A stretch of DNA of 64,000 nucleotides from JBGSYJ01 sp041748075 (GTDB lineage: Bacteria > Acidobacteriota > Thermoanaerobaculia > Gp7-AA8), in NCBI GenBank assembly GCA_041748075.1, contig JBGTDX010000127.1, positions 37,425 to 101,424 of the forward strand, given 5' to 3'. Of this stretch, positions 56,426-64,000 are shown piece after piece; positions within the stretch are counted from its first letter, which is position 1; every line of letters begins with the position of its first letter. Both the position numbers and the translations under genes were made by a program. The notes beneath the pieces were generated by a model. The model saw only the letters and a list, made by a program, of their open reading frames with translations. It searched no databases and was not told where the DNA came from.

Positions 56426-57832
56426 CTACTGGTGAATGGCGTGGCCGAGTACGTCTTCAGCTGCCTCCATCACCGCCTCGGAGAGTGTCGGATGCGCGTG
56501 GATGACCTTCGCGATCGATTCGCTCGTGGCTTCGAGCGCAAGAGCGACACCGCTTTCGGCGATGAGCTCGGTCGCCTTCGGCCCGACGATATGAACTCCG
56601 AGAAGCTCGTCGTATTTGCTGTCGGAGACGAACTTGACCATGCCTCCGGCTTCCCCGAGGATCTTCGCCTTCGCGTTGGCTGTGAACGCGAACTTGCCGA
56701 CCTTCACTTCATAGCCTCGCTCGCGTGCCTTCTTTTCCGTCAGACCGACCGAGGCGACTTCAGGATCGGAGTACGTGGCGTTCGGAACGTGATCGTAATT
56801 GATCGGCCGGGGATTGAGCCCGGCGATCTGCTCGACGGCGAGGATGCCTTCTGCTGAAGCACAATGGGCGAGCAGGGGAGTCGGAACGATATCGCCGATC
56901 GCGTACACATTCGGTTCCGCCGTCCTCATGTACGGATCGACCTGGATGTAGCCTTTCTCGACGACGATCTTTGTCTTCTCGAGACCTACGTCGTCGAGAA
57001 GCGCGCGACGTCCAACCGCAGAGAGCACCAGTTCCGATTCGATGGTCTGCTGCTTGCCGTTCTTGAGCGTGAGTACGGAGGAGACACCGTTCTCGCCGGG
57101 CGTGCAGCTGTCGACCTTCGTGTCGGTGTAGGCATCGATTCCCTTTTTCTTGAAGAGCCGGGTGAATTCTTTCGAGATCTCCTCGTCTTCGATCGGAAGC
57201 AGGTAGGGGAGCACCTCGACGATCGTACAGCTGGTTCCGAATCGCGAGAAGATCGAAGCGAATTCGCATCCGACGGCGCCCGCTCCGATTACCAGCATCG
57301 ACTTCGGAACTTCGGTGAGATTCAGAATATGGTCGGAGTTGATGATCTGCTTTCCGTCCGACTTGATGTGAGGCAGGTCGCGAGGAACGGAACCGGTGGC
57401 GAGGATGATGTTTTTTGCGTTGAGTTTTTTCGTCTCGCCTCCCTCCGCGGTGACTTCGACTACGCCCTTGCCGGCAAGACGGCCGAAACCTGTGATGGTC
57501 TCGACCTTGTTCTTCTTGAAGAGAAACTCGATTCCCTTTGCGTTCTTGTCGACCACTCCCTGCTTGCGCTTCTGCACGGCGCTGAAGTCGAGCGTGATGT
57601 CGCCGACGGTGATTCCGAAATCTTTCGACTTCTGAATCTTCTGGTAAACCTCCGCATTCTCCAGCAGGGATTTGGTCGGGATGCATCCCCGATGGAGACA
57701 GGTGCCTCCCAGGAAGGGATCCTTTTCGACTACGGCAACCTTGAGTCCGAGCTGGCCGGCCCGGATTCCGGCAACATAACCGCCGGGTCCGCTGCCGATG
57801 ATGATGACGTCGTATTGAGTGGATTGCGCCAA
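56426..57832 (-). CDS. lpdA: Dihydrolipoyl dehydrogenase (E3)
   Basis: The 468-residue flavoprotein has the FAD motif GSGPGG (13-18), the redox disulfide Cys45/Cys50 in GGTCLHRGCIPTK, the NAD-binding GAGAVGCEFASIFSRFG and the C-terminal dimer motif HAHPTLSEAV with the catalytic His. It reoxidises the lipoyl group of E2. It is the first gene of the leftward run that continues through E2, lipB and lipA. Confidence 0.96.
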   Translation of the reverse strand: MAQSTQYDVIIIGSGPGGYVAGIRAGQLGLKVAVVEKDPFLGGTCLHRGCIPTKSLLENAEVYQKIQKSKDFGITVGDITLDFSAVQKRKQGVVDKNAKGIEFLFKKNKVETITGFGRLAGKGVVEVTAEGGETKKLNAKNIILATGSVPRDLPHIKSDGKQIINSDHILNLTEVPKSMLVIGAGAVGCEFASIFSRFGTSCTIVEVLPYLLPIEDEEISKEFTRLFKKKGIDAYTDTKVDSCTPGENGVSSVLTLKNGKQQTIESELVLSAVGRRALLDDVGLEKTKIVVEKGYIQVDPYMRTAEPNVYAIGDIVPTPLLAHCASAEGILAVEQIAGLNPRPINYDHVPNATYSDPEVASVGLTEKKARERGYEVKVGKFAFTANAKAKILGEAGGMVKFVSDSKYDELLGVHIVGPKATELIAESGVALALEATSESIAKVIHAHPTLSEAVMEAAEDVLGHAIHQ

Positions 57833-57997
57833 AAATGCACCTCCGGTGGGATTGAGTCGCCCGCATTATACGGAATGGGCACGGATACCGGGCTCGCGTG
57901 CTCTGAAGTAAAAAACGGCAGCGATCATTCTGCTGCAGCGTGGGGGAAAGTCAGGAGCAGCAGGGCACAGCTGGGTGCCCTGCTGCTCAATGAAGCG

Positions 57998-60900
57998 CTA
58001 CTGCGAAGGAATGTACGTCGGGTCCTGTGTCAAATTGTCTACGACCGAGCCGTACGCTGCGAGGCGTCCGGTACCTCCAACGACCCGAATGCTCACCCGG
58101 GCATTGAACGCGCTGGGCACGCCCATGAGGGCCAGAACGCTGTTGAGCTGGCGGAACTCGTTGGGGGCCAGCGTTTCGAACCGGACCGGAGCTGTTGCCC
58201 GTCCCGGAATGAGGGCCGCGATTTCCACGGTGACAGGCTGGCCGCTCATTTCGACCATCCCCAGGTTCGTACGGAAGCCGTCCGACTGCTCGAGCTGCAG
58301 AATCTGCAGAGCACGGTCGCCCATACCTGCCGAGTCCGCCGCGGTGAACGCCGGAATGAACTGTCCGTAGGTGCCCACCGGCCTCTGATCGTAGGTTCGA
58401 GCGGTGACTACGAGCTGGCTCTGATTCGGGGTCTCGACGTGAATGGCCCCGGTCCCCGTCGTCTGGAAGGTCGCCTCCAGCAGGTTGTCCATGGCAAGGA
58501 CATGGTTCGCATTGATCGTCACATTTCTGGTGAGCGGACTCCCGGGCGCACCCGCGGGGAAGAACCGGAGTGTTGCGTTGACAGGCGCGGCCGCCGGATT
58601 GTAGATCCGCAGGTCGCTTCTCCAGCTCGCCGTACCTGTCTTGATGTCCGCGATGCCCGGGACGATGAATTTGTTCGCCTGCACTTCACCGATTCGGGCC
58701 GGTTCGACCAGCAGCGGATCCGAAGTGGCGTTGTCGAGAACCGACGCATATGCCGAGACACGCCCTGTCTCCGAGGTGACTTCAACTTCTATGCGGCCAT
58801 CCGCGAGCGTAAGACCTCGGGTGGCCAGATACTGATCGATCTGACGGTGCTCGCCAGGCTGAAGAGTAATCGAGTTGTCGTCCAGACGCACACCTGCATT
58901 GTTGAACACCTGAACTCTCACGGTTGCAGGCTCTCCGGCCGCCTCGACCAGACCGAGATTCGTCCGGTAAGCAGGCGACTGGGCGATCTGCTGAAGGCTG
59001 AGGCGATTCGACTGCTGAGGATTTGTCGTCCTGCCAACGAACCGGTCGAACGAGATCGCCGGAATGAACTGACCGAATGTTCCCTGTGCCGTTCTCGCGT
59101 AAGTGCGGCTCGAGCCGACCGTGGCGAAGGCGGCGCGGGCATCCGGATCCTCCTGCTTGCCCGAGAAGTTTTCGGGGCGTACTTCGAGCACGCCCTTCGC
59201 GCCCTCACCAGGCAAGGCGCCCTGACCGAAGAACTGCTTGACGATGTTGTTGAGCGCAATGCTCCCGCCGGCAGCAACGGTGATCGAAGTTCTCTGTCCG
59301 TTCGTGAGTCCGTTGATGCCGCTCGGCGTGAACTGCAGCCGGTAGGTAATCGGCTGACTCGAAGTGTTGGCGAGGCGTACGTCGGAGACGAACGATGCAC
59401 CGAGACCCTCCACCTGAGCCACTGCCGGGAAGATCAGCGCATTGTTGGGAACGTTCGGTCCTTTCGGAGTCGAAGCCACGGGTGGAGTCTTGCCCACGCC
59501 TACCGGAACGCTCGCGGTGGACGAGCCGTGCAGGCCGAGTCCCTTGTCCGCGAACTCGAAGCGGATGAATACCGGCGCGGTCGAGGATCCCGGCGGCAGC
59601 ATACCTGCCTGCGCCGTAATCGTCAGAGTCGTCCCGCTCGTCGTCACTGTTCCGCTCGTCGGAGAGACGCTCAGCCACGGCTCTTCTGTCCTGGCCGTGA
59701 ACTGGGCAGTGGGAACACCCTGCGGTGGCAGAAGAACGAACTGAATCTGCACGGGGGCTGTGCTGTCGATCGGCACCGTCAGCTCGAGGCCGCCCGGTGG
59801 GGGAGGCTGGGGTATGGCGACTGGATTCACGACCACGCGCGCCGTCGTCGAGAACGGAGTCGTGCTCAAAATACCGTTGCACGACCGGGTCGCTCGCACG
59901 CGGTAGAAGTACGGCGTCGGGGCAGCGACCGCATGGTTGTATGACGACGATGGCGTCATGACCGTGCGCGTGTTTACACCGCTGCTGAAATTCTGTGAGG
60001 TCGATTCCTGGATCTCGTACTGCGTATCGCCCTGCTCCGCTGACCAGGAGACTACATACGGAACATTGAACGCAACCGTGGGGGGCGCTGACGGTTCCGG
60101 CGCCGCCGTGGGGCAGATGAATGCGACGGTCGCGGTTGCGTTGTCACTGTTGGCGGCCACACCGCCAGGGCACGTGTTCGTCACGCGCACCCAGACTGTG
60201 ACGTTCGCATTGAGTGGACCGGTCGTGTAGGAGTTGAGGTTCGTACCGACGGGAGTTGACGTATTGCCCACCGGTCCTACGAACCACTGATAGGTCAGCG
60301 GTGCGGTTCCCGTGGCCGCCACAGTGAACGTCGCGGGCTGCCCGGCATTCACGGTGACGCTCGCCGGCTGCTGCGTAATCACCGGATTGGTGCACGCCGC
60401 GGCGACGGTGATCGTTGCGGCATTCGAGTTGACCGATCCTGCGCAGTTCGTCACCACAGCGAAGTAGCTGGTGGTCGTCGTGAGCGCAGGGGTGGTGTAC
60501 TGCGGGCCGTTATTCGTGCCGGGAGCGGGGCTCGAGGCGCCGCCGGGCGTTCCCTGGCGCCACTGATACGTCTTCGGGTCGGTTCCCGTGGCGGCGACGC
60601 TCAGGGTCGCCGTCTGTCCGGTCTGAATGCTCTGAGACTGCGGTTGGGTGGTGATGCTCAACGCGTTGCACTCGGATGCGGTCACCGTTGCCGCGTTGCT
60701 GTTCTGCGAGCTGTCACAGCCATTCATGACGCGAACCCAGTAAGTGCCGGGTATCGAGGTCGTGTACGTACTGCTCGTCGCGCCGGGTATGGGATCCGAG
60801 GTATCGCCACTGTTGCCGCGATACCACTGGCCCGTAGTCGGATCGATCCGTTCCTGAACGACAGACACGGACAGCTGCGCGCTTCCGCCGGCCGGGATCG

Positions 60901-62074
60901 TCTGATTCTGTGGGTGAAACGAAATGAAATTCGTGGGACAGACCGGTCTTGCGCCGTAGACGGTCGAAACGGCGAGAACGTCCCATGCCGCCAGCTGCAG
61001 CGGCCGACCTGTTTCACTGATCTTCATCACGGCGACGGGAGCCGAAGGCTGTCCTTCGTTGTTGTCCGAATGCCGGAAACCCAGAACGTGACCCAGCTCG
61101 TGGGTGAGAATGTTCGTGGTGATACCCGAACCACTGACACCGGAAGCGATGCGCACGTCGGCTTCGACGATCGTGCCCGCGATGTAGAGATCGGTGAAGC
61201 CTACGAATTGAGCCGGGAGCGTCGTGGATCCGAACCGGATCTCGTTTAGTCCGTTCTGAGCCGGCTCGCCCGACCCCGTGCTCGAGCGGGAGAAGTTCAC
61301 ATTGGAGTTCGGATCGGAGTTCCACGTGGCCATCGAGTTGTCCGTGAGGCCATTCACATCCGAAACTCCCGATTGCGTCCCGCTCGTTCGCATACTGATT
61401 CTCGGGTCGGACCATGGAACTCCGGCGAGAAGATAGGCCGATGCAGGAGGGGCGTGAGGAGCAACGCGATCATTCGCTGCGATCGCGGCCGCGTGGACCG
61501 AGGCCGGTTCCTCATAAAAACGGTTCGGAACTTCGCCGCGGACCACGTCCTGCACGAAGTTCAGAAAACCATCGGCCGATCGCACGGGCTCGACATGTTC
61601 GCCGCCGGTAGCGCTGAAGCCGGAGATCTCGTTCCCGGCGCTCCCGCGGAGGAGCACTTCCCGTCCCTTGAAACCGGAACGAAAACTGAATTTCCCGAGC
61701 CCCAGGCTCAGGGTCCGATATTCGCTTCCCGTGCGGTCGAGAAAGACCAGGACTCGCTCACCGAAGGTGTACGTCGGAGTTCCTGGTGCGTAATGCCCCC
61801 GCTCTCCGAGAGTGCCCCCGCGTTCGATGATCTCGAGTGGACTCGCGAGTGAAATCCCGCCTTTGAGGACCTGCTCGAGCGAGATGGTGTAGGAGGTGTA
61901 GATCGAGCCGTCGCGCTCGAAAACCCTGGAGGAGCCAGCTGTGCCGATTACGATGGAATCGGCGGCGCGGACCAGTTCCTCATCTGGGGGCACAAGGTAT
62001 GTGACTGCAAACAGCTGGCTGCTCGCGAGCAATGCGATTGCAACGATGAGAAGCAGACGACGGGAAAGATTCAC
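57998..62074 (-). CDS. Very large secreted matrixin-type metalloprotease with Ig-like repeats
   Basis: The protein has 1358 residues from the GTG at 62074, preceded by GGAGG. It has a signal peptide (LSRRLLLIVAIALLASSQLFA) and a pro/N-domain. A zincin catalytic site HELGHVLGFRH at residues 325-335 shows the matrixin HExxHxxGxxH. Three Ig-like repeats follow (the QPQSQSIQTGQTATLSV and QPASVTVNAGQPATFTV types), then a fibronectin-like segment and a long C-terminal part with two related beta-rich units ending in VYGSV-DN-type motifs. It should be an exported protease or adhesin. No sorting signal for type IX secretion is certain. Confidence 0.88.
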   Translation of the reverse strand: MNLSRRLLLIVAIALLASSQLFAVTYLVPPDEELVRAADSIVIGTAGSSRVFERDGSIYTSYTISLEQVLKGGISLASPLEIIERGGTLGERGHYAPGTPTYTFGERVLVFLDRTGSEYRTLSLGLGKFSFRSGFKGREVLLRGSAGNEISGFSATGGEHVEPVRSADGFLNFVQDVVRGEVPNRFYEEPASVHAAAIAANDRVAPHAPPASAYLLAGVPWSDPRISMRTSGTQSGVSDVNGLTDNSMATWNSDPNSNVNFSRSSTGSGEPAQNGLNEIRFGSTTLPAQFVGFTDLYIAGTIVEADVRIASGVSGSGITTNILTHELGHVLGFRHSDNNEGQPSAPVAVMKISETGRPLQLAAWDVLAVSTVYGARPVCPTNFISFHPQNQTIPAGGSAQLSVSVVQERIDPTTGQWYRGNSGDTSDPIPGATSSTYTTSIPGTYWVRVMNGCDSSQNSNAATVTASECNALSITTQPQSQSIQTGQTATLSVAATGTDPKTYQWRQGTPGGASSPAPGTNNGPQYTTPALTTTTSYFAVVTNCAGSVNSNAATITVAAACTNPVITQQPASVTVNAGQPATFTVAATGTAPLTYQWFVGPVGNTSTPVGTNLNSYTTGPLNANVTVWVRVTNTCPGGVAANSDNATATVAFICPTAAPEPSAPPTVAFNVPYVVSWSAEQGDTQYEIQESTSQNFSSGVNTRTVMTPSSSYNHAVAAPTPYFYRVRATRSCNGILSTTPFSTTARVVVNPVAIPQPPPPGGLELTVPIDSTAPVQIQFVLLPPQGVPTAQFTARTEEPWLSVSPTSGTVTTSGTTLTITAQAGMLPPGSSTAPVFIRFEFADKGLGLHGSSTASVPVGVGKTPPVASTPKGPNVPNNALIFPAVAQVEGLGASFVSDVRLANTSSQPITYRLQFTPSGINGLTNGQRTSITVAAGGSIALNNIVKQFFGQGALPGEGAKGVLEVRPENFSGKQEDPDARAAFATVGSSRTYARTAQGTFGQFIPAISFDRFVGRTTNPQQSNRLSLQQIAQSPAYRTNLGLVEAAGEPATVRVQVFNNAGVRLDDNSITLQPGEHRQIDQYLATRGLTLADGRIEVEVTSETGRVSAYASVLDNATSDPLLVEPARIGEVQANKFIVPGIADIKTGTASWRSDLRIYNPAAAPVNATLRFFPAGAPGSPLTRNVTINANHVLAMDNLLEATFQTTGTGAIHVETPNQSQLVVTARTYDQRPVGTYGQFIPAFTAADSAGMGDRALQILQLEQSDGFRTNLGMVEMSGQPVTVEIAALIPGRATAPVRFETLAPNEFRQLNSVLALMGVPSAFNARVSIRVVGGTGRLAAYGSVVDNLTQDPTYIPSQ

Positions 62075-62162
62075 GACCGACCTCCGGGATTTGTCATGTG
62101 GTATGCGAGCCGCTGAAGTTATTAGTACGCGAGATCGTAACATCGATTCGGGAGAATTCTCT

Positions 62163-62168
62163 ATTATA
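62163..62168 (-). promoter_or_regulatory. Perfect -10 box upstream of the secreted metalloprotease
   Basis: On the minus strand TATAAT occupies 62168-62163 in an AT-rich island, about 90 bp before the start codon. No consensus -35 is found at the right distance. The leader would be about 80 nt with a good ribosome-binding site. Confidence 0.4.
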
Positions 62169-62345
62169 ACACGTTTGGTAGTAGTACCACCTTCGGATGA
62201 TGATTTCCTCTTTTCCAGGCGTCCAGTGGCGACTCTTCAATGGGGACTTCGGTTGAAGTTGTCCGTCAGACACATTCAGCCTGATTCGGAATCTTTCGAA
62301 ACTCGTTGAGGCTCGTAATGCATGAGTGGGATCGTAGATGGGGAT

Positions 62346-62449
62346 CCCTCACCCCTGACCCCTCTCCCGCCGGGAGAGGGGCACCACCCACCCCGCGGGA
62401 ACGGGCGGCGGTTCCCCTCTCCCGGCGGGAGAGGGGTCAGGGGTGAGGG
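62346..62449. repeat. 104-bp palindromic element with perfect 36-bp arms
   Basis: The left arm 62346-62381 (starting CCCTCACCCCTGACC) is the exact reverse complement of 62414-62449. Each arm also holds an internal CCCCTCTCCC/GGGAGAGGGG hairpin, and the 32-bp centre is GC-rich. It ends 9 bp before the threonine synthase stop, so it may end transcription of that gene without a T-tract. The core is shared with the hairpin at 8161-8190. Confidence 0.85.
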
Positions 62450-62458
62450 AGCTCCTTA

Positions 62459-63601
62459 TCAGTATTTATTTGCGCCCGTATTGAACACCACGACCAACTC
62501 CTCGCTTCCGATCCTTTGCTCTTTCACCAGCGTATCCAACGCGACCATTGCCGCTCCGGTCTCCGGCCCCGCGTCGATTCCTTCAGCCTCCCTCAACCGG
62601 GAAGCCGCAGGCTCGATCGATGCCTCCTCGACCGCCAGCGCCAGTCCTCCCGAAGCCCGCAGTGCCCCAAGGATGAGCCGGTCGCCGATGGCCCTCGGCA
62701 CCCGCAGACCCCACGCGGCCGTCTGGCTGCTAATCCATTCGGGCGCGTCCTCGCGTCCCTCGTCATAGGCTCTTACGATCGGGGCACACCCGGCGGATTG
62801 CACGGAAATCATGCGTGGTCTCTCGCTCCCGATCCAGCCGAGCCGCTCCATTTCGTCGAAAGCCTTCCACATCCCGATCAAGCCGGTTCCTCCTCCCGTC
62901 GGGTAGAGGATCACGTCGGGAAGCCGTCCGAGGTCTTCGAGCAACTCGTAACCCATGATCTTCTTGCCCTCGACCCTGTATGGTTCTCTGAGGGTTGAGA
63001 GATCAAAACCGCCGGTATCGCGAACCCGCTGCTGAACACGCGCGGCAGCATCGGTGATGAGTCCCGGTACGAGCTCGACCTCCGCACCGTAACTCCGGCA
63101 CTCATCGACGATCGAAAAGGGTGTGTCCTCGGGCATTGCGACGAAGACGGGGAGACCTGCACGCGCGCCGTAGGCGGAGAGCGCGGCACCGGCATTTCCA
63201 GCGGTTGGCGCCGCGAGCGATCCGGCGCCGAGTTTCTTCGCCATCGTTACGGCTGCAGACATGCCTCGGGACTTGAATGAACGGGTCGGATTTGTCGCCT
63301 CGTTCTTGATGTAGAGAGCGGATAGGCCGAGTGATGCACCAATCGTCGTCGCGTGAAGTGTGCTGGTCAGTCCTTCGCCCAGCGTGATGATCTCGTCGCC
63401 GCCGTCGGCCGGAAGGACGGCGCTGTATCGCCACATGTTCGGCGGGCCTCTGCGGATGGAGTCACGCAGAGCACGGTCCGGTTCCAGCGCGTAACGCACC
63501 AGGAGCGGAGCGCTGCATTCGGGACATAGGTTGTAAAGCCTGTCGATCGCGAAGGTCCGTTCGCATCGCGAACAGGCGAGAGTGGCAGGGAAGTTTGTCA
63601 T
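62459..63601 (-). CDS. thrC: Threonine synthase-like PLP enzyme
   Basis: The 380-residue protein begins with a rubredoxin-like zinc ribbon (CSRCERTFAIDRLYNLCPEC) and continues with the fold-II PLP domain: NEATNPTRSFKSRGMSAAV with the PLP lysine, PTAGNAGAALSAYGARAGLPV, YPTGGGTGLIGMWKAF for phosphate binding and a late VVFNTGANKY end. It would make threonine from phosphohomoserine. Closely related fold-II enzymes (for example, a cysteate or diaminopropionate ammonia-lyase) are less likely because of the N-terminal ribbon. ATG 63601 is the first consistent start. Confidence 0.85.
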   Translation of the reverse strand: MTNFPATLACSRCERTFAIDRLYNLCPECSAPLLVRYALEPDRALRDSIRRGPPNMWRYSAVLPADGGDEIITLGEGLTSTLHATTIGASLGLSALYIKNEATNPTRSFKSRGMSAAVTMAKKLGAGSLAAPTAGNAGAALSAYGARAGLPVFVAMPEDTPFSIVDECRSYGAEVELVPGLITDAAARVQQRVRDTGGFDLSTLREPYRVEGKKIMGYELLEDLGRLPDVILYPTGGGTGLIGMWKAFDEMERLGWIGSERPRMISVQSAGCAPIVRAYDEGREDAPEWISSQTAAWGLRVPRAIGDRLILGALRASGGLALAVEEASIEPAASRLREAEGIDAGPETGAAMVALDTLVKEQRIGSEELVVVFNTGANKY

Positions 63602-63671
63602 CCCGGACAAGTGAATGGCGGGGCGCCATCGAAGTGATGATGAACGCGCACCGGAGGTGCGCTGAGAGGAT

Positions 63672-63829
63672 AGCCGGTGGCAAGCGAAGCGCAGCCACCG
63701 GACAGGCAGGTCCATTTTATGTTCGCACTCCGGCAGGAGTGCCAGAGCCAACGTTGTTCTGCCGCCCCGCTAGGGCGGATGGACTTTCGCGCACCACTAC
63801 CGGTGGCTGCGCTGCGCTTGCCACCGGCT
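63672..63829. repeat. 158-bp element with 30-bp inverted arms and nested hairpins
   Basis: AGCCGGTGGCAAGCGAAGCG plus ten more bases (63672-63701) is mirrored at 63800-63829 with one mismatch. Each arm is itself a hairpin (CCGGTGGC/GCCACCGG). Between the arms lie further small palindromes (CACTCCGGCAGGAGTG, CCGCCCCGCTAGGGCGG type). The 400-bp stretch 63602-64000 carries no convincing gene. Confidence 0.75.
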
Positions 63830-63949
63830 ACCTTCTGTCGCGCCTCCGGCGCGAGGCGAAGATCACACCTGGATCTTTTCTCGCCACAAGGACTTGTCGA
63901 TCTGAAGCTTCTAATGAACCTCTCCGAACCGGGAGGGATGTAGAAACAC

Positions 63950-64000
63950 GTCATCCTGAGCGAAGCGACGGATCTCCTGAAGAGGATCGAGCATCGCAAG
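63950..64000 (+). repeat. Second copy of the 80-bp palindromic element, cut by the window edge
   Basis: The 51 bases to the window end match 44929-44979 with a single base difference (GCGACGG for GCGAAGG). The right arm would lie outside the window. Confidence 0.8.

Noticed and set aside
56864..59944. Open frame of 1026 codons on the plus strand
   Set aside because: It lies antisense to lpdA and the secreted metalloprotease, has no domain and is rich in Arg, Gly and Asp as expected of a shadow frame in GC-rich DNA.

Overview
The window looks like a stretch of chromosome from a GC-rich, Gram-negative-type, free-living bacterium. It carries TatA/TatC, FtsH, a BlaR1-type sensor protease, very large sensor kinases, a fused 2-oxoacid dehydrogenase E1 and many housekeeping enzymes. 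There is no phage, conjugative, insertion-sequence or CRISPR module. The mix (multi-HAMP hybrid kinase, fused E1, LemA/TPM genes, an ECF sigma factor with a membrane partner, abundant short dispersed palindromes) would suit the Acidobacteriota or a nearby soil phylum. That placement is inference, not proof.

Left part (1-15000): the 3' end of an unknown gene; a BlaI/BlaR1-like pair with a perfect 16-bp palindrome in its promoter and a C-terminal array of 29-residue repeats on the protease; an ECF sigma factor overlapping a membrane protein that carries both flanking domains of YfbK but not the vWA domain between them; bacterioferritin; an M48 membrane protease; a decayed gene with two in-frame stops; a multi-membrane-span PP2C phosphatase; a fused E1 alpha/beta subunit; a YtxH-like protein; and a secreted caspase-like protein.

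Middle part (15000-45000): acyl-CoA dehydrogenase and MeaB; PheT of a short type with a coiled-coil gene translationally joined to it; an Hpt protein, RsmI, PgsA and tRNA-Leu. Then comes a signalling block made of a 1937-residue soluble kinase with nine near-identical 92-residue HAMP units and three receivers, CheR, CheB, a REC-PAS kinase and a single receiver. Next are a TrmH-type methylase, an aminotransferase, a parvulin, Tat genes, a C-terminal processing protease, a LemA/TPM/TPM/FolK run, an M23 lipoprotein, a DinB/DUF5996 pair and RadA.

Right part (45000-64000): the tilS-hpt-ftsH cluster with a CAU-anticodon tRNA upstream of tilS; a zinc-ribbon gene overlapping hemB; and a long leftward gene run: lipoamide dehydrogenase, E2, a CPBP protease, a LipB-NUDIX fusion, LipA, a [2Fe-2S] ferredoxin, a ferritin-like protein and an A-type Fe-S protein. 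This run joins lipoate-dependent enzymes to lipoate synthesis and probable Fe-S supply. A very large secreted matrixin-type metalloprotease and threonine synthase follow.

Intergenic spaces are rich in dispersed repeats: 7-bp tandem repeats based on TGAAGRG, 80-bp and 104-bp palindromic elements, and several shorter inverted repeats. The strongest leads are the poly-HAMP/CheR/CheB block without a classical chemoreceptor, the vWA-less YfbK-like protein, the LipB-NUDIX fusion inside a lipoyl/Fe-S operon, and the palindrome-controlled BlaI/BlaR1 pair.
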